A DNA stretch of 64,000 nt, from positions 2,673,567-2,737,566 of the forward strand of contig NC_134511.1 in NCBI RefSeq assembly GCF_027942865.1. The letters run 5' to 3'. A model generated the notes under the pieces. It was not told where the DNA came from. It did not search any database and saw only the letters and a program-made list of their open reading frames with translations. Below, piece by piece: positions 34,560 through 47,758 of the stretch. The stretch's first letter is position 1. Every line of letters starts with the position of its first letter. A program made the translations under genes and the position numbers. The DNA is from Odontesthes bonariensis (Eukaryota; Chordata; Actinopteri; Atheriniformes; Atherinopsidae).

Positions 34560-35865
34560 CGTCCCTCCACACTGAGCTCACGTTCGGCTTCCAGGACTTT
34601 TTCTCTCTGTTCCAGGAGGCTTCAAACCGCTCCGATACTCGGTCACTTGGAGCGGCTCGCAGCGAGTTTTCTCCACATTTCGTCTCCTAAAACGTCTAAA
34701 AGCGCTTTGTACGGGATATAAGAGCGATGTTCCCGTTAGCAGAGACATCTGTGGACAGAATTAAGACGAAATTGTGGATCTGCGGGGATTTGTTGAGTTG
34801 TAACGGAGGAAGTTTTGGCTGGAAGTAAACACACGGCCGCTGCCGCTGCTCGGGCCGGATATTCCTGTCACAGATGATCCTCAGGAACAGACTTCCTGTC
34901 TCCTCTAAATACACATTAATCAACAATTAGACCTAAAATACACTAGTTAGTCATGATCAGGCTGAAGATGACAAATAAAAGCTTCTTTCTTTGTGACAAA
35001 GAGACATAAAGTGAAATCTCTCAGGGTGCAGATTTGACCCCATCCAGGTTAATAATGATCATTTCACAGGTGAACCTTTTAAAACCATTAACAGGATCTA
35101 AATAAACACAAAGCAGCTGAGAGAAGCCCGACATGTTCAGTCTGCTATCAATTTATGATTTATTCTTCTTTTTTTTGTCTAAACTCAATAAGTCATCAGA
35201 GCTTCTCATTAAAAAACTGATATCTGGATTAAAACCAGTTTTAATCAGTTAAATGAATAAAAATCCTCCATCTGCTGATCTTTGATCCATCTTATAACAC
35301 TTTAACCAACACGGAGTTCATAATGCCGCCTTTAATAACCAGCTGGCTCTGTATTAAAGACACATTTCATGTGTAATGTCGGTGGGATCTGTGCACATTC
35401 TGTGCTGATCTGAATAAATAATCAAACCTCTGATGGAGATAAGTGTGACGACATCGTCTGAGCGTATCCGAACTCTCCCACAGGGAAGGTGTGCTGTGAT
35501 CCCAGCTGCAGGCGGTCCAACAGACCATCAGAGGGACGATCCCCTTGTTTCTATGAGTGAATCAATCAGTAGATAACAGAGTCCTTCAGGAGGGAGAATC
35601 TGCCCCTCACTCTCCTTCCTGGGGCTCCATCTCCCCCCAACAACACACAATCTGCTGCTGCAGGAGGATTTCTACAAATACACCAACAGCGCCTTACTGT
35701 ACACAGAAAATCAGCCTGTGCTGGATGTATAAGAACATTTATTCACATGTGCATGAAACTCAACAGCTTTAACACAGGCTGTCCAAGCAAATAAAAACAC
35801 CTTTGAGTTCAGCCATTTAGCTTTTCAATTCCTCCTTCTGTAGCTCATCAAACATAAGCAAGTCA
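34560..35865. other. Intergenic, no gene seen
   Basis: GC-balanced sequence upstream of H1 followed by AT-rich sequence. Nothing recognised as exon, RNA gene or named repeat. Confidence 0.5.
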
Positions 35866-35867
35866 GC

Positions 35868-37387
35868 TTTAACAAGAGGAAATATTACTAAAAGAACAAA
35901 ATATGCAGACGATTTATTATTATACATCTCAGACCCTATTCATAGTCTACCACATGTGTTGAAAACTTTACAAACGTTTGGTGTTTTTTCTGGCTATAAG
36001 TTGAATTTTACTAAAAGTGAGTGTTTTCCTATAAATGCCAAGGCTCGTTCTCTTCAGGACTCTGATATTCCATTTTCTATGTCCAGAGACGGGTTTAAGT
36101 ATTTAGGAATTTACCTGACTCCAACTTTTTTGGAACTATTTGGTCAAAATTTCACCCCATTGATGGATAGGCTAAAGTCTGATTTTCAGAGATGGAATGC
36201 CATTAATTTGACATTGGTTGGTAGAACTAACTGTATAAAAATGAATGTTCTTCCTAGATTTCTTTATCTTTTCCAATGTCTTCCAATTTGTTTGCCGAAA
36301 TCTTTTTTTCAGTCTATTGATAAGTGTATTACATCATTTATATGGGCAGGTAAAAACATCACTCTGATGGAGGCTTGGGATTGCCAAATTTGCAAGTATT
36401 TATTGGGCGGCTAATGTCCAGAAAATACTATACTGGTATCAGTCATCAGATTATGTCTGGTGTGAAGCTGAAAATAATTCATGCCTTTCAACATCGCTCC
36501 CAGCATTGATAACCTCCAGAGTACCACTATCCATTTCATCATATTCTTCAAATCCTGTAGTGACTCATACTTTACGTATTTGGCATCAATTCAGAAAATA
36601 TATGGGTCTATCTCAGTTTTCCATACAGGCGCCCATTTGCCATAATCAGGCATTTATTCCAGCTAACATAGATGCAACTTTCTTGAGATGGAAAAGACAA
36701 GGCCTTGTCAGGTTTAAAGATTTTTATAAGGATGGGGTTTTTGCAAGTTTCAATGACCTTTGTGTAATATTTAATCTCAACAATTTAGACTATTTTAGGT
36801 ATTTACAAGTTCGCCACTTTATTTCAACTAATACACCAAACTTTCCAAATGACCCAGAGTCTACTGTTTTGGATGATATGATTGCACTTTCTCCTGATCT
36901 AAAGGGCCTCATTTCTAGAATTCACTCTATAATCACCTCGCAAGGGGAGAATATTCATGATAAGTTGAAAGTTAAGTGGGATAACGAAATGGGAGAGGCA
37001 ATTCCAGATAGTATATGGGAGGAGGCTGTGCGTAGGGTGAATGGGACTACATCCTGTCCACGTTTAGCCTTAATCCAGTTTAAAATCTTACACAGGATGC
37101 ACTACTCTAAAGCTAGACTGGCAAAGACATTTGACAATGTGGTTGAAAACTGTAGTAGATGCCATAGTGCCCCTGGAACTTTAACACATATGTTTTGGTC
37201 ATGTCCATCTTTGAGCTCATTTTGGTTTGGAGTCTATAAAACAATATCTGAAGTAATAGGAATAGAATGTCAGCCTAATATCTATACCTCAATTTTCAGA
37301 ACCATGCCACTTGATAGTATAAGTATCTCTAGGTTCAAAGAGGTTTTTAATCCTCCAATGGAACCAGACGCTGTTTATTTGGTGTAA
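35868..37387 (+). mobile_element. L1/Tx1-like retrotransposon fragment (RT region to C-terminus)
   Basis: The fragment starts just before the reverse-transcriptase catalytic motif YADD (KYADDLLLYISDP at about 35900). It continues through GYKLNFTKSECFPIN, FKYLGIYLTPTF and NCIKMNVLPRFLYLFQCLP, the usual order in fish L1/Tx1-clade ORF2. A second frame at 36506-37387 carries the downstream part, including CSRCHSAPGTLTHMFWSCP, the C-terminal CCHC-like motif. The frame shifts near 36370-36400 break the ORF. Both the 5' part and the true 3' end are missing, so it is a dead copy. Confidence 0.88.
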
Positions 37388-38078
37388 GAAATGTTGAAGG
37401 TGACAGAGAATACTGGGAGACGCCAACATAAAGTGCATTGCAATAGTCTGACCTTGAGCTTTTTAGGGCATAAATGGCTTTCTCAAATTTGTTGGTGCCA
37501 AACAGCAGCTTTGACTGGTTCATGTGGAAAATATGAGAAAGATGTGACCGAATTGAGTTGGTGATTTTAGGTGTAATTGAAGCTTCTGTTGTAGCTGTGC
37601 TGAGATGAGTTTTTAAAAAGAATTAGATTAACTGAACTTTTATAAAATAATAGTGTGTAGCAGGAAAACTGCACACACTGAAACAATGAATAATTCATCT
37701 GAATGTGAGATCTCAGACTTTGCTGCCACAGAAGTGATAAAAACAGCAGTAAAGAAGGATGGAAAGCTGCTATAAAGTGATCTTTGTCTCTGCTGTTCAC
37801 ATTGAGGAACAAAGTCCATGAAAATGTTGTTTAACTTAATTTTTTACATTTTTAATGTGAAAACTGAAAAAGCCTTTTGAGTCTGTCATTGTAGTTCTGA
37901 TGACTGACCGCAAGATGGCAGCAAAACACCGACTTTGAATAAGATTCTTCAATAAAAGAAGAAAATGTTGTTAAAAACGAGTTTTTATAGTTTCAGTCAG
38001 AAATATGATGAATTCTTATTCATTTGGGTGAATATTAAGCAAACTGATGGAGGATGAAGCTCTCGGATGGAGGTGTGT
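37388..38078. other. Intergenic upstream side of the H3 3' end
   Basis: AT-rich sequence with no recognised gene or element. Confidence 0.5.
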
Positions 38079-38094
38079 GGCTCTTAAAAGAGCC
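38079..38094 (-). promoter_or_regulatory. Histone H3 mRNA 3' stem-loop
   Basis: GGCTCTTTTAAGAGCC on the minus strand, 29 bp past the H3 stop; identical to the H4 stem-loop. Confidence 0.93.
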
Positions 38095-38123
38095 GTTGTG
38101 TGGTTAAGAACCGGCGGATCAGT

Positions 38124-38778
<655 letters not shown>

Positions 38779-38885
38779 AGCAAAGCGTTTTGAAAAAGTC
38801 CGCTGAAGGGAGAGCGGGCCGCCCCCTGCGGCTCTGCGGGACAAAGAGCCTCTTCCCCGGTTGGTGTGTCTGGAAGCGGCCCGCC

Positions 38886-40126
38886 AAAACTGATGGTCAA
38901 TTATTACTTTATGAAGAATTTATTTCAAAATTTGGTATAACAGTCACTCCAAAAGAATATAATATAATCTTTAATGCTATCCCGAGGAATGTTTTGCAGC
39001 TTCTTTTTGGCTCCTATCAACAATATTTTTCTGGGAAATGTTGATATCACAATTAACAAATGTACAAATAAATATATACAAAATCTTTTGGTGAATTTAA
39101 GTATTCCTTCTGCGAATTTTTTTCGGAAATCTCTTTATAGAGATGTGGAATGGAAAAAATATGTGGTTGATCAGTGATAATCAGTCTAAACAATAAGATC
39201 GAGGAAGTATCTTTCAAAATTATACACAAAATATATCCAGCAAAAACACATTAGAAAGATTTAAACTTGATATTGAATACTCTGATTCCTGCTGCTTATA
39301 CGATGAATCTATTGCACATTTATTTTTTCACTGTTTTTATTGTCAAATGTTTTGTTTGAATGTACAAAATTTTATTGAAAAGAAAACTGGACATCCACAT
39401 TCAGTATACTTGTACGTAAAGGACATTTTTCTTTACTTTGAAAATAACCAAATGGAAAAGGATTTCCTTTTTTTTTGTACAACTTGTTTTATTTTTAGGT
39501 AAATTTCATATCCACAAAAGGATATGGAACAGACAGCAAACCAACTTTTACACTTTTTTTTAAAGAACTATATCAATACAGCACCGACATCAATGGTTTA
39601 GAAATGCCTAAGGCTTTAAAAACAAACTTTATTTTGGGAAAAAGTTTTATTTTAAAATGTTTTTCTCTACAGGGATGCATTTTATATGCATGATGTTTCT
39701 ATACGTTTCTTTGTATAAATATACAAATAAATATACAAAGAAACGTAATATATGTAACCGGTATGAAACCTCTGCGTTGTGTTTAAGGTTAATGGATGGA
39801 GACCACACTGCTGCTCTTTCGAAGGTCTTTTTATTTTCCAACCTTTCCTCACCAAACATCACAAAAGAGAGGAAGAGTTTTGGCGGGACGGTGTCTTTTG
39901 TCACAAATGTTGCTCCCCCATAAAAGAATGTAAAAGAAACCGAAAAAGAAAACAGAAGTTCCACCTGACTAATCTTATAAATGCCATAAAAACGATTAAA
40001 ACAATAATTTTGTGGAATTATACACAAGCCAAATTAACCCATGTTACATATATATTATTTTTTCTTCCCCTGGCTAAACAGTTTTGTTATGTATATAATT
40101 GTTAATAAAGTTTAAAAAAAAAAAAA
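38886..40126 (+). mobile_element. 5'-truncated L1-like element between H3 and H2A
   Basis: Plus-strand frames give ITVTPKEYNIIFNAIP and, further on, FKIIHKIYPAKTHLERFKLD and ESIAHLFFHCFYCQMFC, all typical of the C-terminal region of fish L1/Tx1-like ORF2, interrupted by stops. The 3' end is AATAAAGTTT followed by poly-A. It is flanked by an 8-bp target-site duplication GGCCCGCC at 38878-38885 and 40127-40134. Removing it rejoins a GC-rich promoter stretch and leaves H3 and H2A about 457 bp apart, the usual divergent spacing. Confidence 0.88.
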
Positions 40127-40165
40127 GGCCCGCCTTTTCCCCTGGAAGCGGCCCGCCTCTCCGGG

Positions 40166-40626
<461 letters not shown>

Positions 40627-40670
40627 AGCCCCGCTGCCTGCTACTACTGGTGGAAGCCCAGCCCCACAAC

Positions 40671-40686
40671 GGCTCTTTTCAGAGCC
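40671..40686 (+). promoter_or_regulatory. Histone H2A mRNA 3' stem-loop
   Basis: GGCTCTTTTCAGAGCC, with loop TTTC. A purine-rich GATAAAGAGCAAAT follows 11 bp later and may serve as the U7 snRNA-binding downstream element. Confidence 0.93.
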
Positions 40687-40699
40687 ACACACTCCTGAT

Positions 40700-42261
40700 A
40701 AAGAGCAAATATCCTCCTGACTACCACACACATCTGTCTCAATTTAACTTTATCAAACAAAAATATTTACTCGGTAAACTGGAGAAAGAAGTTGGTGTGA
40801 ATCAAATATTTGATTCTAAGTGTAACTGACAGTTTCTACAATTTCTACATGTTTTGTGTATTTTTAGATTAATTCTAATCTCAGAAGCAAAGAAATAATG
40901 TACACAAGTTTAAGAAAAGAAGCAAACCAAGAAAGCCTAATTTCTTACTCAGCCAATAAGGTATTTAGTCTGTTTTATGTTGTAAAAGTAGTTTTATTTG
41001 ACAATTCTCTTTATTTTAATCAAGCTAATTGTTGTCCTGTCTGTGTTTAGTTTTGAGTTTATACCAAGATGGATTCAATAAAATGCATCAGTTGAGAAAA
41101 CCACTTGTGTCTGTCGGTCTCTGGAGGTATTATAAAAAGCTTCTCATTCAGATTCAAACATCTCAGCCGGTGATGCTCGACTCCTTTTACTGACTCCAGT
41201 TTGTAGGAGTCGCTTACTAAATTGAACTGTGCAGAGTGTAAAAAAACAAGTTCCAAATCATTGTGAAGGAGGCGAAGCATTTATTTTTCTTTCTGTCTAA
41301 ATAAATGCAAGTAACCCAAACAGCCAATAAATTAACATTGAGTGCGAAACTATAATAAAAAATGTATGAAACTGCACAAATTTGGTATCGATCCAATACC
41401 GAAAAAATAAAGTAAATAGAGGGCCAGTTTTGCCGATACTTTTTACTACTACCATCTACTTTTGTGTAGGAGAGAGCAATGTATCATCAAATGTGATGCA
41501 TATTTGAATGAAAACTTGAATTTTCATGATTATTCAATTATTCTGTAAGTTTTCCTTTAATAATGTTTATGATTATATTAAAACACGGGACAACACAGAT
41601 TTGAGGAGAATCTCAGTTGTTTCTGTAATTTTTCAGAGACGAGCCCCGCCCCTAAACAGCTCAGCCAATCACAGCCGTGGGACAGCGCAGTGGGATTTCC
41701 ATACTCTGCCGCTAGCAGCTCGTTGCTGGGTTTTTTCAGGCAAAAAAAAAATACTTTTATTAAGTAACTGTTTATAGAAGAAATGTTTAGAGAAAATACT
41801 CTTTCTGGCTCTGTCTTTTTGCCCTCCTGTGTCCTAGAAATAACCCCCTGAAGGTCCCATTTTTAAACCTTTCCCCTTGTTGAGAACTACAGGTTTTATA
41901 GTTTTTTGTTCAGAAACAATAAAATGTTTACATTTTTCCCTTTTGTTGAACCTCTCACTTACTGAGGGGTGGAGGAAAGGGGGGCTAATTGAGTCCATCT
42001 CATCACACAAGTATCGATCAATACCTAATATTCAAGAAGGCAAAACATTTATTTTTCTTTCTTTCTCTCCAAACAGCCAATAAATTAACATTCAGTGCGA
42101 AACTATAATAAAATGTATGAAACTGCACAAATAGAACATTTAAATAACCTAAACAATAGTGCAGAAGTAATAATATTCAACATTCATTAGAACAAATAAA
42201 ACAATTATGAACAGAATGAATGAACTGGAGCTAAAACAGCTTTAAACATTTACTCAGATTA
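40700..42261. other. Intergenic; holds an orphan H2B promoter
   Basis: AT-rich sequence with a ~100-bp direct repeat (41278-41388 and 42046-42130, sharing CCAATAAATTAACATT and GTGCGAAACTATAATAAA). No coding sequence recognised. Confidence 0.55.
41657..41732 (+). pseudogene. Orphan H2B promoter without a gene
   Basis: CAGCTCAGCCAATCACAGCC and ACAGCGCAGTG then ATTTCCATAC match, in the opposite orientation, the promoter of the intact H2B at 50818-50940. The ~22 bp holding the TATA-like CATAAGA is deleted, and the leader part TAGCAGCTC..GTTGCTG remains. No H2B coding sequence follows. The CCAAT box is at 41665-41669. Confidence 0.8.
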
Positions 42262-42570
42262 AGGTGCTGTTTACACATACCCGGGTATTTTGATAAACGA
42301 AGACCTTTCCCTTCGTTTGTGCCTTTCGTTTATACACAAACAGAGTTTTTTCCTACGAAAACGAGGCATAAAAAAAAACTCCGGCAAAAGTTGAGATTTT
42401 TTAAAAACTCCGTTTAGCGTTTGTGTATAAAATGGTTGAAAGAGACAAAAACAGAGTTTTGGGCAATATCCACTGTAAAAGACCGACGTCCATTCAGGGC
42501 CGTAACCAGGATTTTTCAAATACCGAGGTCAAATATTGTGATAAATCTTATTTGACAAAAAAAAACATCC

Positions 42571-43688
42571 TACAGTTTTTCCCGATCGTTTTGGCCCATT
42601 TTTCCATTCACAGTTTACTTTTTCAAAACAGCTCACACAAAGCCCTTAACAGAAGCTGAAATAACCAAAACACTTTATGATGTTTGCAGAATGACACCAC
42701 TTTCTCAAAACTTGTCACACATCCATCAAAACCAAACTTTTCCATCAAAACCTACAATTTGTGCTCAATTGAACATGTATGTTTTCTCATTTATTTAATA
42801 ATGGAAAACAAAATTGAAACTACAGCTATCAATATCAACTTTTGTTCAACACCCTCATAGTATTGACTATTTTACAACTGACAACATACTACAATTTGGG
42901 TTTTGTATTGAGCACTCTAACTTAGTTATATAACTTAGAAATATACTGTCACAGAGTATTTACAGTAAAATCAGAAAATGTGTATACAGTAAAATATTGT
43001 AGATCTGTTTTTGTATTGCTGAAGTACCTGTCAACACCATTGATTTACATTTGTTCTACCGTGTACAAAATGGCAAGATTCTGACAGAAAAATATTATTA
43101 TTGCAGTACTTGTCACATGCACATACTGTAAGCAATCAAAATGACAGGGTTCAATATGCAGTACAACAAAGGTCAATTCTCAAAAAAGAAAGTACTGTAA
43201 ATGAAACACAATGAAATGAAACCCTGTAAATATGAAAAAAATAAAAATACAGGAAAATTACGCATTGTCGACACGGGCCTGACGATCAGGCCACATGTTC
43301 TCATCCACGTCCTCCTCGATCCATGCTTGGTGTCAACTTCAAGCTATTGACCTCTTTGATAGGTTGAGAACTACTTGCTTTGTTTTGCAAAGAGAGTTCA
43401 CACAGGTGCTGATCATTTTTAGAATTGAGAGAGCAGTTCCAATTGGCTGCTACTAAGTGTCTGCAATGTGTTGCCATGGTAAATCAGTTATGTTTCGTGT
43501 CTCTTTGTGAGAAGTGTGTTAACTTTTTTGAAAAGTGTATTAAAAGTCAAAGAAAATTGTGTGAAAGCAATGAGAAATAGTTAACTGATTCACCAGAGAG
43601 GACTCTTGCTGTGCAAAGAAGGTGTGAGCATTAGATAAAGTTGACCCATGATGTGCAAAATGTGTCAAAGCAATCGAGAAAAACTGTA
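42571..43688. mobile_element. mariner-like element inside the hAT element
   Basis: Termini TACAGTTTTTCCCGATCG (left) and, reverse-complemented, TACAGTTTTTCTCGATTG (right) start at a TA dinucleotide on both sides, as for Tc1/mariner-type elements. No intact transposase remains. It lies near the left end of the hAT element. Confidence 0.7.
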
Positions 43689-43819
43689 ATATGGTGACTT
43701 TTTAAAATACAGTTTGGAAACGTGAATAAACAGAGGTAAATCACAAGCCCATCAAGGAGATGCATATGTAGGTGAACAAGTTTATTATAACAATTTGTGA
43801 GAACAAAAGTAGAGTATTT

Positions 43820-43856
43820 GAGTGAGTCAGTGAGTGAGTGAGTGAGTGAGTGAGTT
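43820..43856. repeat. (GAGT)n microsatellite
   Basis: About nine GAGT/GTGA repeats with one interruption (TCAG). Confidence 0.9.
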
Positions 43857-44019
43857 GTAGGTCTTGTCACATCAGCTCAAGTCTCGTATTGGAGTATTCA
43901 CATTAACTGCAATGACACAATGGATAGACAAAGCAACAGGTTAGCATCATTCATATCCTTATTACAGCAGTGTAATATAAGCATACGTAGTAGTAAAAGT
44001 CTTTCAGTTATATTTTGTC

Positions 44020-46212
44020 TCACCTTTTATCAAAACAGCTAACAACTCTTCGGTGGCCAGAGGCATCCCATCTTTGGAGCACTCGTTGGGGATCAATTGA
44101 GATGCTGTTTTGGTGGACATGCATGAGAGCAAGACCAGAAAGCCTGTCATCACCCATGGTTGAACGAAGCCATGTTTTGAGTCGCCGTAATGCAGAAAAA
44201 GACCTTTCGCATGAGCATGTGGTTACTGGCAATGTCAAGTAGAGGGATAGCATCTGCTGAATGTTTGGATAAAATCCTAAGAATTCACTTTGCAATTTCT
44301 CCATTGCAGTTGCAGGGAGGTTCCCAGTGTGATTTTGGAAGTGATACTTCCATTTGGGTATTTCCTGCTTTGCAGTGTCAGGATAAGGCAAGTCTTCTTT
44401 ATACCACAGCAGTAAACTGTCCTCTTTCTCCTCACTTAGCTTTTGCAATTCCGTCGGCACCAAGAGTGCTGCAAGCAGGGCAGGCTCAGTGGATTCAGCA
44501 AACCTGGTCCTCAATTCTGTGGTGACATGGTCAATGAAGGGCATAAATAAATTAACCCTGTAGTGGTCCTCAATTGACTCTGCAGGTGCATTTCCTCTGT
44601 GCTGCTGTTTCCCCGCTATTCTTTTTCTCACAGGAGTAACACCAATGGAGTCTGCCAGCTGCACTGCCTTTTCGTACAGTTTGCTGAAGCCATCATTGCG
44701 GAGGCCCTCAATCACTTCCGCAACACCTCTCCCTTCTTTGTAGGCCATTAATAGATCCACTTTGGGCGACTGCAGTTGTAGGGTTAGTGGCCATATCTAC
44801 CCAAGAACACTTTCTGTAACAACTGACGTAACAACCGTGTCAAAGGACTCCATTGTTTTCAGCAATCTGCTGGCCTTGTCAGAGTTGTGAGTGCAGTCGC
44901 TTTCTATTTCCTGAAGTGCCCTGTGAGTTGGCCCGAGTTTAGAAAGGAAAGCATTGACTGTTTTTATCCTGGACCCCCATCTTGTGTCTGACATCAGGGG
45001 TATTCCTCTGGGTCCATCACCCTCTTCTTCAAGCACAGCTTGGAGCTTGTGCTTCCTCGTTCCTGCTGAGAAAAACACAGCCACCTTCTCAATGAAGACC
45101 ATTGTGTTTCTCACAATTGGGACATCTGAGCATCCATGCACAACAACCAAGTTTAGGGCATGGCTACGGCAATGAGTGTACAAAGCCCGTGGTTGCAGCT
45201 CCTGCATCCTCTTCTGTACCCCACTTAGCCTGCCACTCATGTTGCTTGCCCCGTCATACCCCTGGCCCCACAGAAAAGAGAGAGGAAGCCCCCATTTTTC
45301 CAGCTGCGCAATGATGGCCTGTGTAATTGATGCGGAGTCTTGCTTAAGAAGTGGAGAAAATCCAAGGAAGTCTTCACTGATATCAAAATCAGCAGTGACA
45401 TAACGTATGCAGATTGACAACTGCTCCGTCCCACTGATGTCTGATGTTTCATCTGCCAATACTGTGAAATACTTTGCTTCCTGGACTTTTGCAACAATAC
45501 CGTCACGGATTTCTTCACCACAGCATGTGATAAATTCATTCTGTACTTTCGGTGACAAGTACTTTGCATTTCCAGGTGCAGTCTCCAGGTGCTGTTTGAG
45601 GATGTCATCAAACTGAGCTTTCCAATGGATGAAGTGCATAAAATTGCCATCTTCACTGCTGTATTTCCAATTCCCATGGAAAGCAATGTTCCTCTTGCCC
45701 AGGTTTATTATCACGTCCAGTATAGACAGTAATGTCTTGCGATTTGTCTTGACCTTGTCCGAGTACTGAACGCTGATCACTGAATGTATGTCTTTGGATT
45801 CACCTTTTGCCACAGACAGGAAATTCTCTGCAAATACTGAAGCGGTTTCATGCCCTGGAGTGCGTTCGTGATTAGAGATTATCCCTCTTTTTTCACCAAT
45901 AGCATTCTTCCAGTCCTTGAATCCCTCTGTTTGAAAAGTCATGTTTGTCCCCTTCTGTTTGTTGAACAGCATGCACACACAACAATATGCAGCATCCTCT
46001 GATGGAGAGTATCGTAGCCAGGGGTGTTTTCTTTCCCACTCAGCAATATATCTCAGAAGCCTTTTCCCAAATTGACGCTGGGGGTATTTATACTGGTCCT
46101 GAGTCCATCTACCCTGTAGAATGTTCCTTTTCTCCTCATCTGTGTAGGATTTTTTGTATTTATGCTGGATCATGGATGGAAAAACTTGTACCTGGACGTT
46201 CTTCATCTTCAC
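44020..46212 (-). pseudogene. hAT transposase, ZMYM1-like, broken by one stop codon
   Basis: Two minus-strand frames, 44797-46212 and 44020-44760, are in the same reading frame, and a single TAG at 44797-44799 interrupts what is otherwise about 730 codons. The N-terminal part has the TTF-type zinc-finger region (YCCVCMLFNKQKG). The RNase-H-like core has FTVLADETSDISG and GYDGASNMSG. The C-terminal hAT dimerisation domain reads TCSCERSFSALRRLKTWLRS. The protein likely continues upstream in another frame across the 30-bp repeat block (a one-base shift near 46160). It would have moved the hAT element, and the stop and shift suggest it no longer does. Confidence 0.85.
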
Positions 46213-46233
46213 CTGTCATTTCCCTATCTTTAT

Positions 46234-46353
46234 CTCCTGACTCAGTTCTTCTCCTTTCTTCCTCTCCTGACTCAGTTCTTCTCCTTTCTTCCTCTCCTGA
46301 CTCAGTTCTTCTCCTTTCTTCCTCTCCTGACTCAGTTCTTCCCCTTTCTTCCT
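46234..46353 (-). repeat. 30-bp minisatellite in the transposase N-terminal region
   Basis: Four copies of a 30-bp unit (CTCCTGACTCAGTTCTTCTC plus CTTTCTTCCT). On the minus strand it encodes an ERRRTESGEE-type charged repeat in frame with an upstream acidic stretch. Confidence 0.9.
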
Positions 46354-47081
46354 CTACTGACTCTCTCTCTTCAACTCCCTGATTCTCATCCTCTCCTGTG
46401 TCATCTGTTTTAAAATATCATCATCATCAGCATTAATATTATTGTTATTAATATTACATTATTATTATTACTACTATTACTATTGTCACCATCATCACCA
46501 TGCATGTGCATGACCCACTAAAAGGTCAAATGAATGAGTTGTTTTATTGGTCTAACCGATGTGCAAAATTTTAGACACCATTTGCAATAAAATCCAAATG
46601 GTTCATTAGGAAAAATGCAATCATTTTACCTATGTAACTGGTTGAATCCACCCACTAAAATTAACATCGTAGCATGTGCCAAACAGACCACAAGATGTTG
46701 GCTGTATGTATAGTCTCAATTCAATCCATTGACTCAACACAGAGAAGACAGAGGTATCATGCTGGGCCTGACAACTAGCTAAATGCTGGTAAAACTTGGC
46801 TTCATAATGCACCATGAGCAGCACAACTAACCTCAAGATTGTGTCATATGAGAGAGTACACGGGGTATTTCATTCTGTTATTTTGCCCTGCTGTGTGCAT
46901 CATCAATTGTTTTAAGTAAAAGAAAAATATAAGTTTCTGACCCAGTTTCTATTAGTCTGCTTTATTTACATGTAGGAAGCCATATAGCACTGAACAAAAC
47001 TGTAGCTAGTGAGGCTAAATGACCACTAGCCACAGTTGGCACAAAACTGTCAAGCCCTGATTAAAAAAAAAGTTAGCTTAA

Positions 47082-47758
47082 AGTGACCACAGGACCTCAT
47101 TTTCGAGTCAGCCAGGGTGTAAGAAATGTGTCCAGAACGTTTTTTTTTGCATTCCATGCAGTCCTTGTGAAATCCCATATCCCTGTTGCTAAGCTAGCGA
47201 AAGTGAACGGCTATTCTCTAGCCTGTCCCAAAAACAGTCTTATCCAGTTTAAACAACATTCAAAACAAAACCGTAATTATGCCAGGCTCCGAATGTAAAT
47301 GTTTGTCTTCATATAATGAGGTTTGAAATAAAACCGACCTAGCACTGCCTGGATGTTAGAATGTTGAGGGACTATTTTCTCGGGGTCAGCGGAATTTTAC
47401 CTCGCTGTCTTCAGTTGTGATGTAACCACACTGTCATCAACAGGGAGCCGCAAGAGAGATTGATGGTGATCAAACACAATTGCAAGGTTGGTTAACTTCC
47501 TAAACGCCCCCATCAACACATATATTTGCATCGATAACCTGCCATGATAATTGAGTTGCTTTCAGTGTTAAATAAATAGGTTTAGAGTGTTTTCGGGGCA
47601 GGCTAGAGCATAGCCGTTCACTTGCGCTAGCTTAGCAACAGGAACACGAGATTTCACAAGGACTGCATGGAATGTAAAAAAAAAACACCTGGACACATTT
47701 CTTACACCCTTGCTGACTTGGAAATGAGGTCCTGTGTCCAAAATCCCGGATGGTCACT
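47082..47758. mobile_element. TTAA-flanked MITE with ~180-bp inverted repeats (Kolobok-like)
   Basis: TTAA lies at both sides (47078-47081 and 47759-47762). The ends AGTGACC/GGTCACT continue into inverted repeats of about 180 bp (shared words AGGACCTCATTT and GTGTAAGAAATGTGTCC). The TTAA target and AG-starting ends suggest Kolobok; piggyBac is the alternative. It sits inside the hAT element. Confidence 0.75.

Noticed and set aside
33723-34721. 332-codon plus-strand frame opposite H1
   Set aside because: Antisense shadow of Lys/Ala/Pro codons; no domain.
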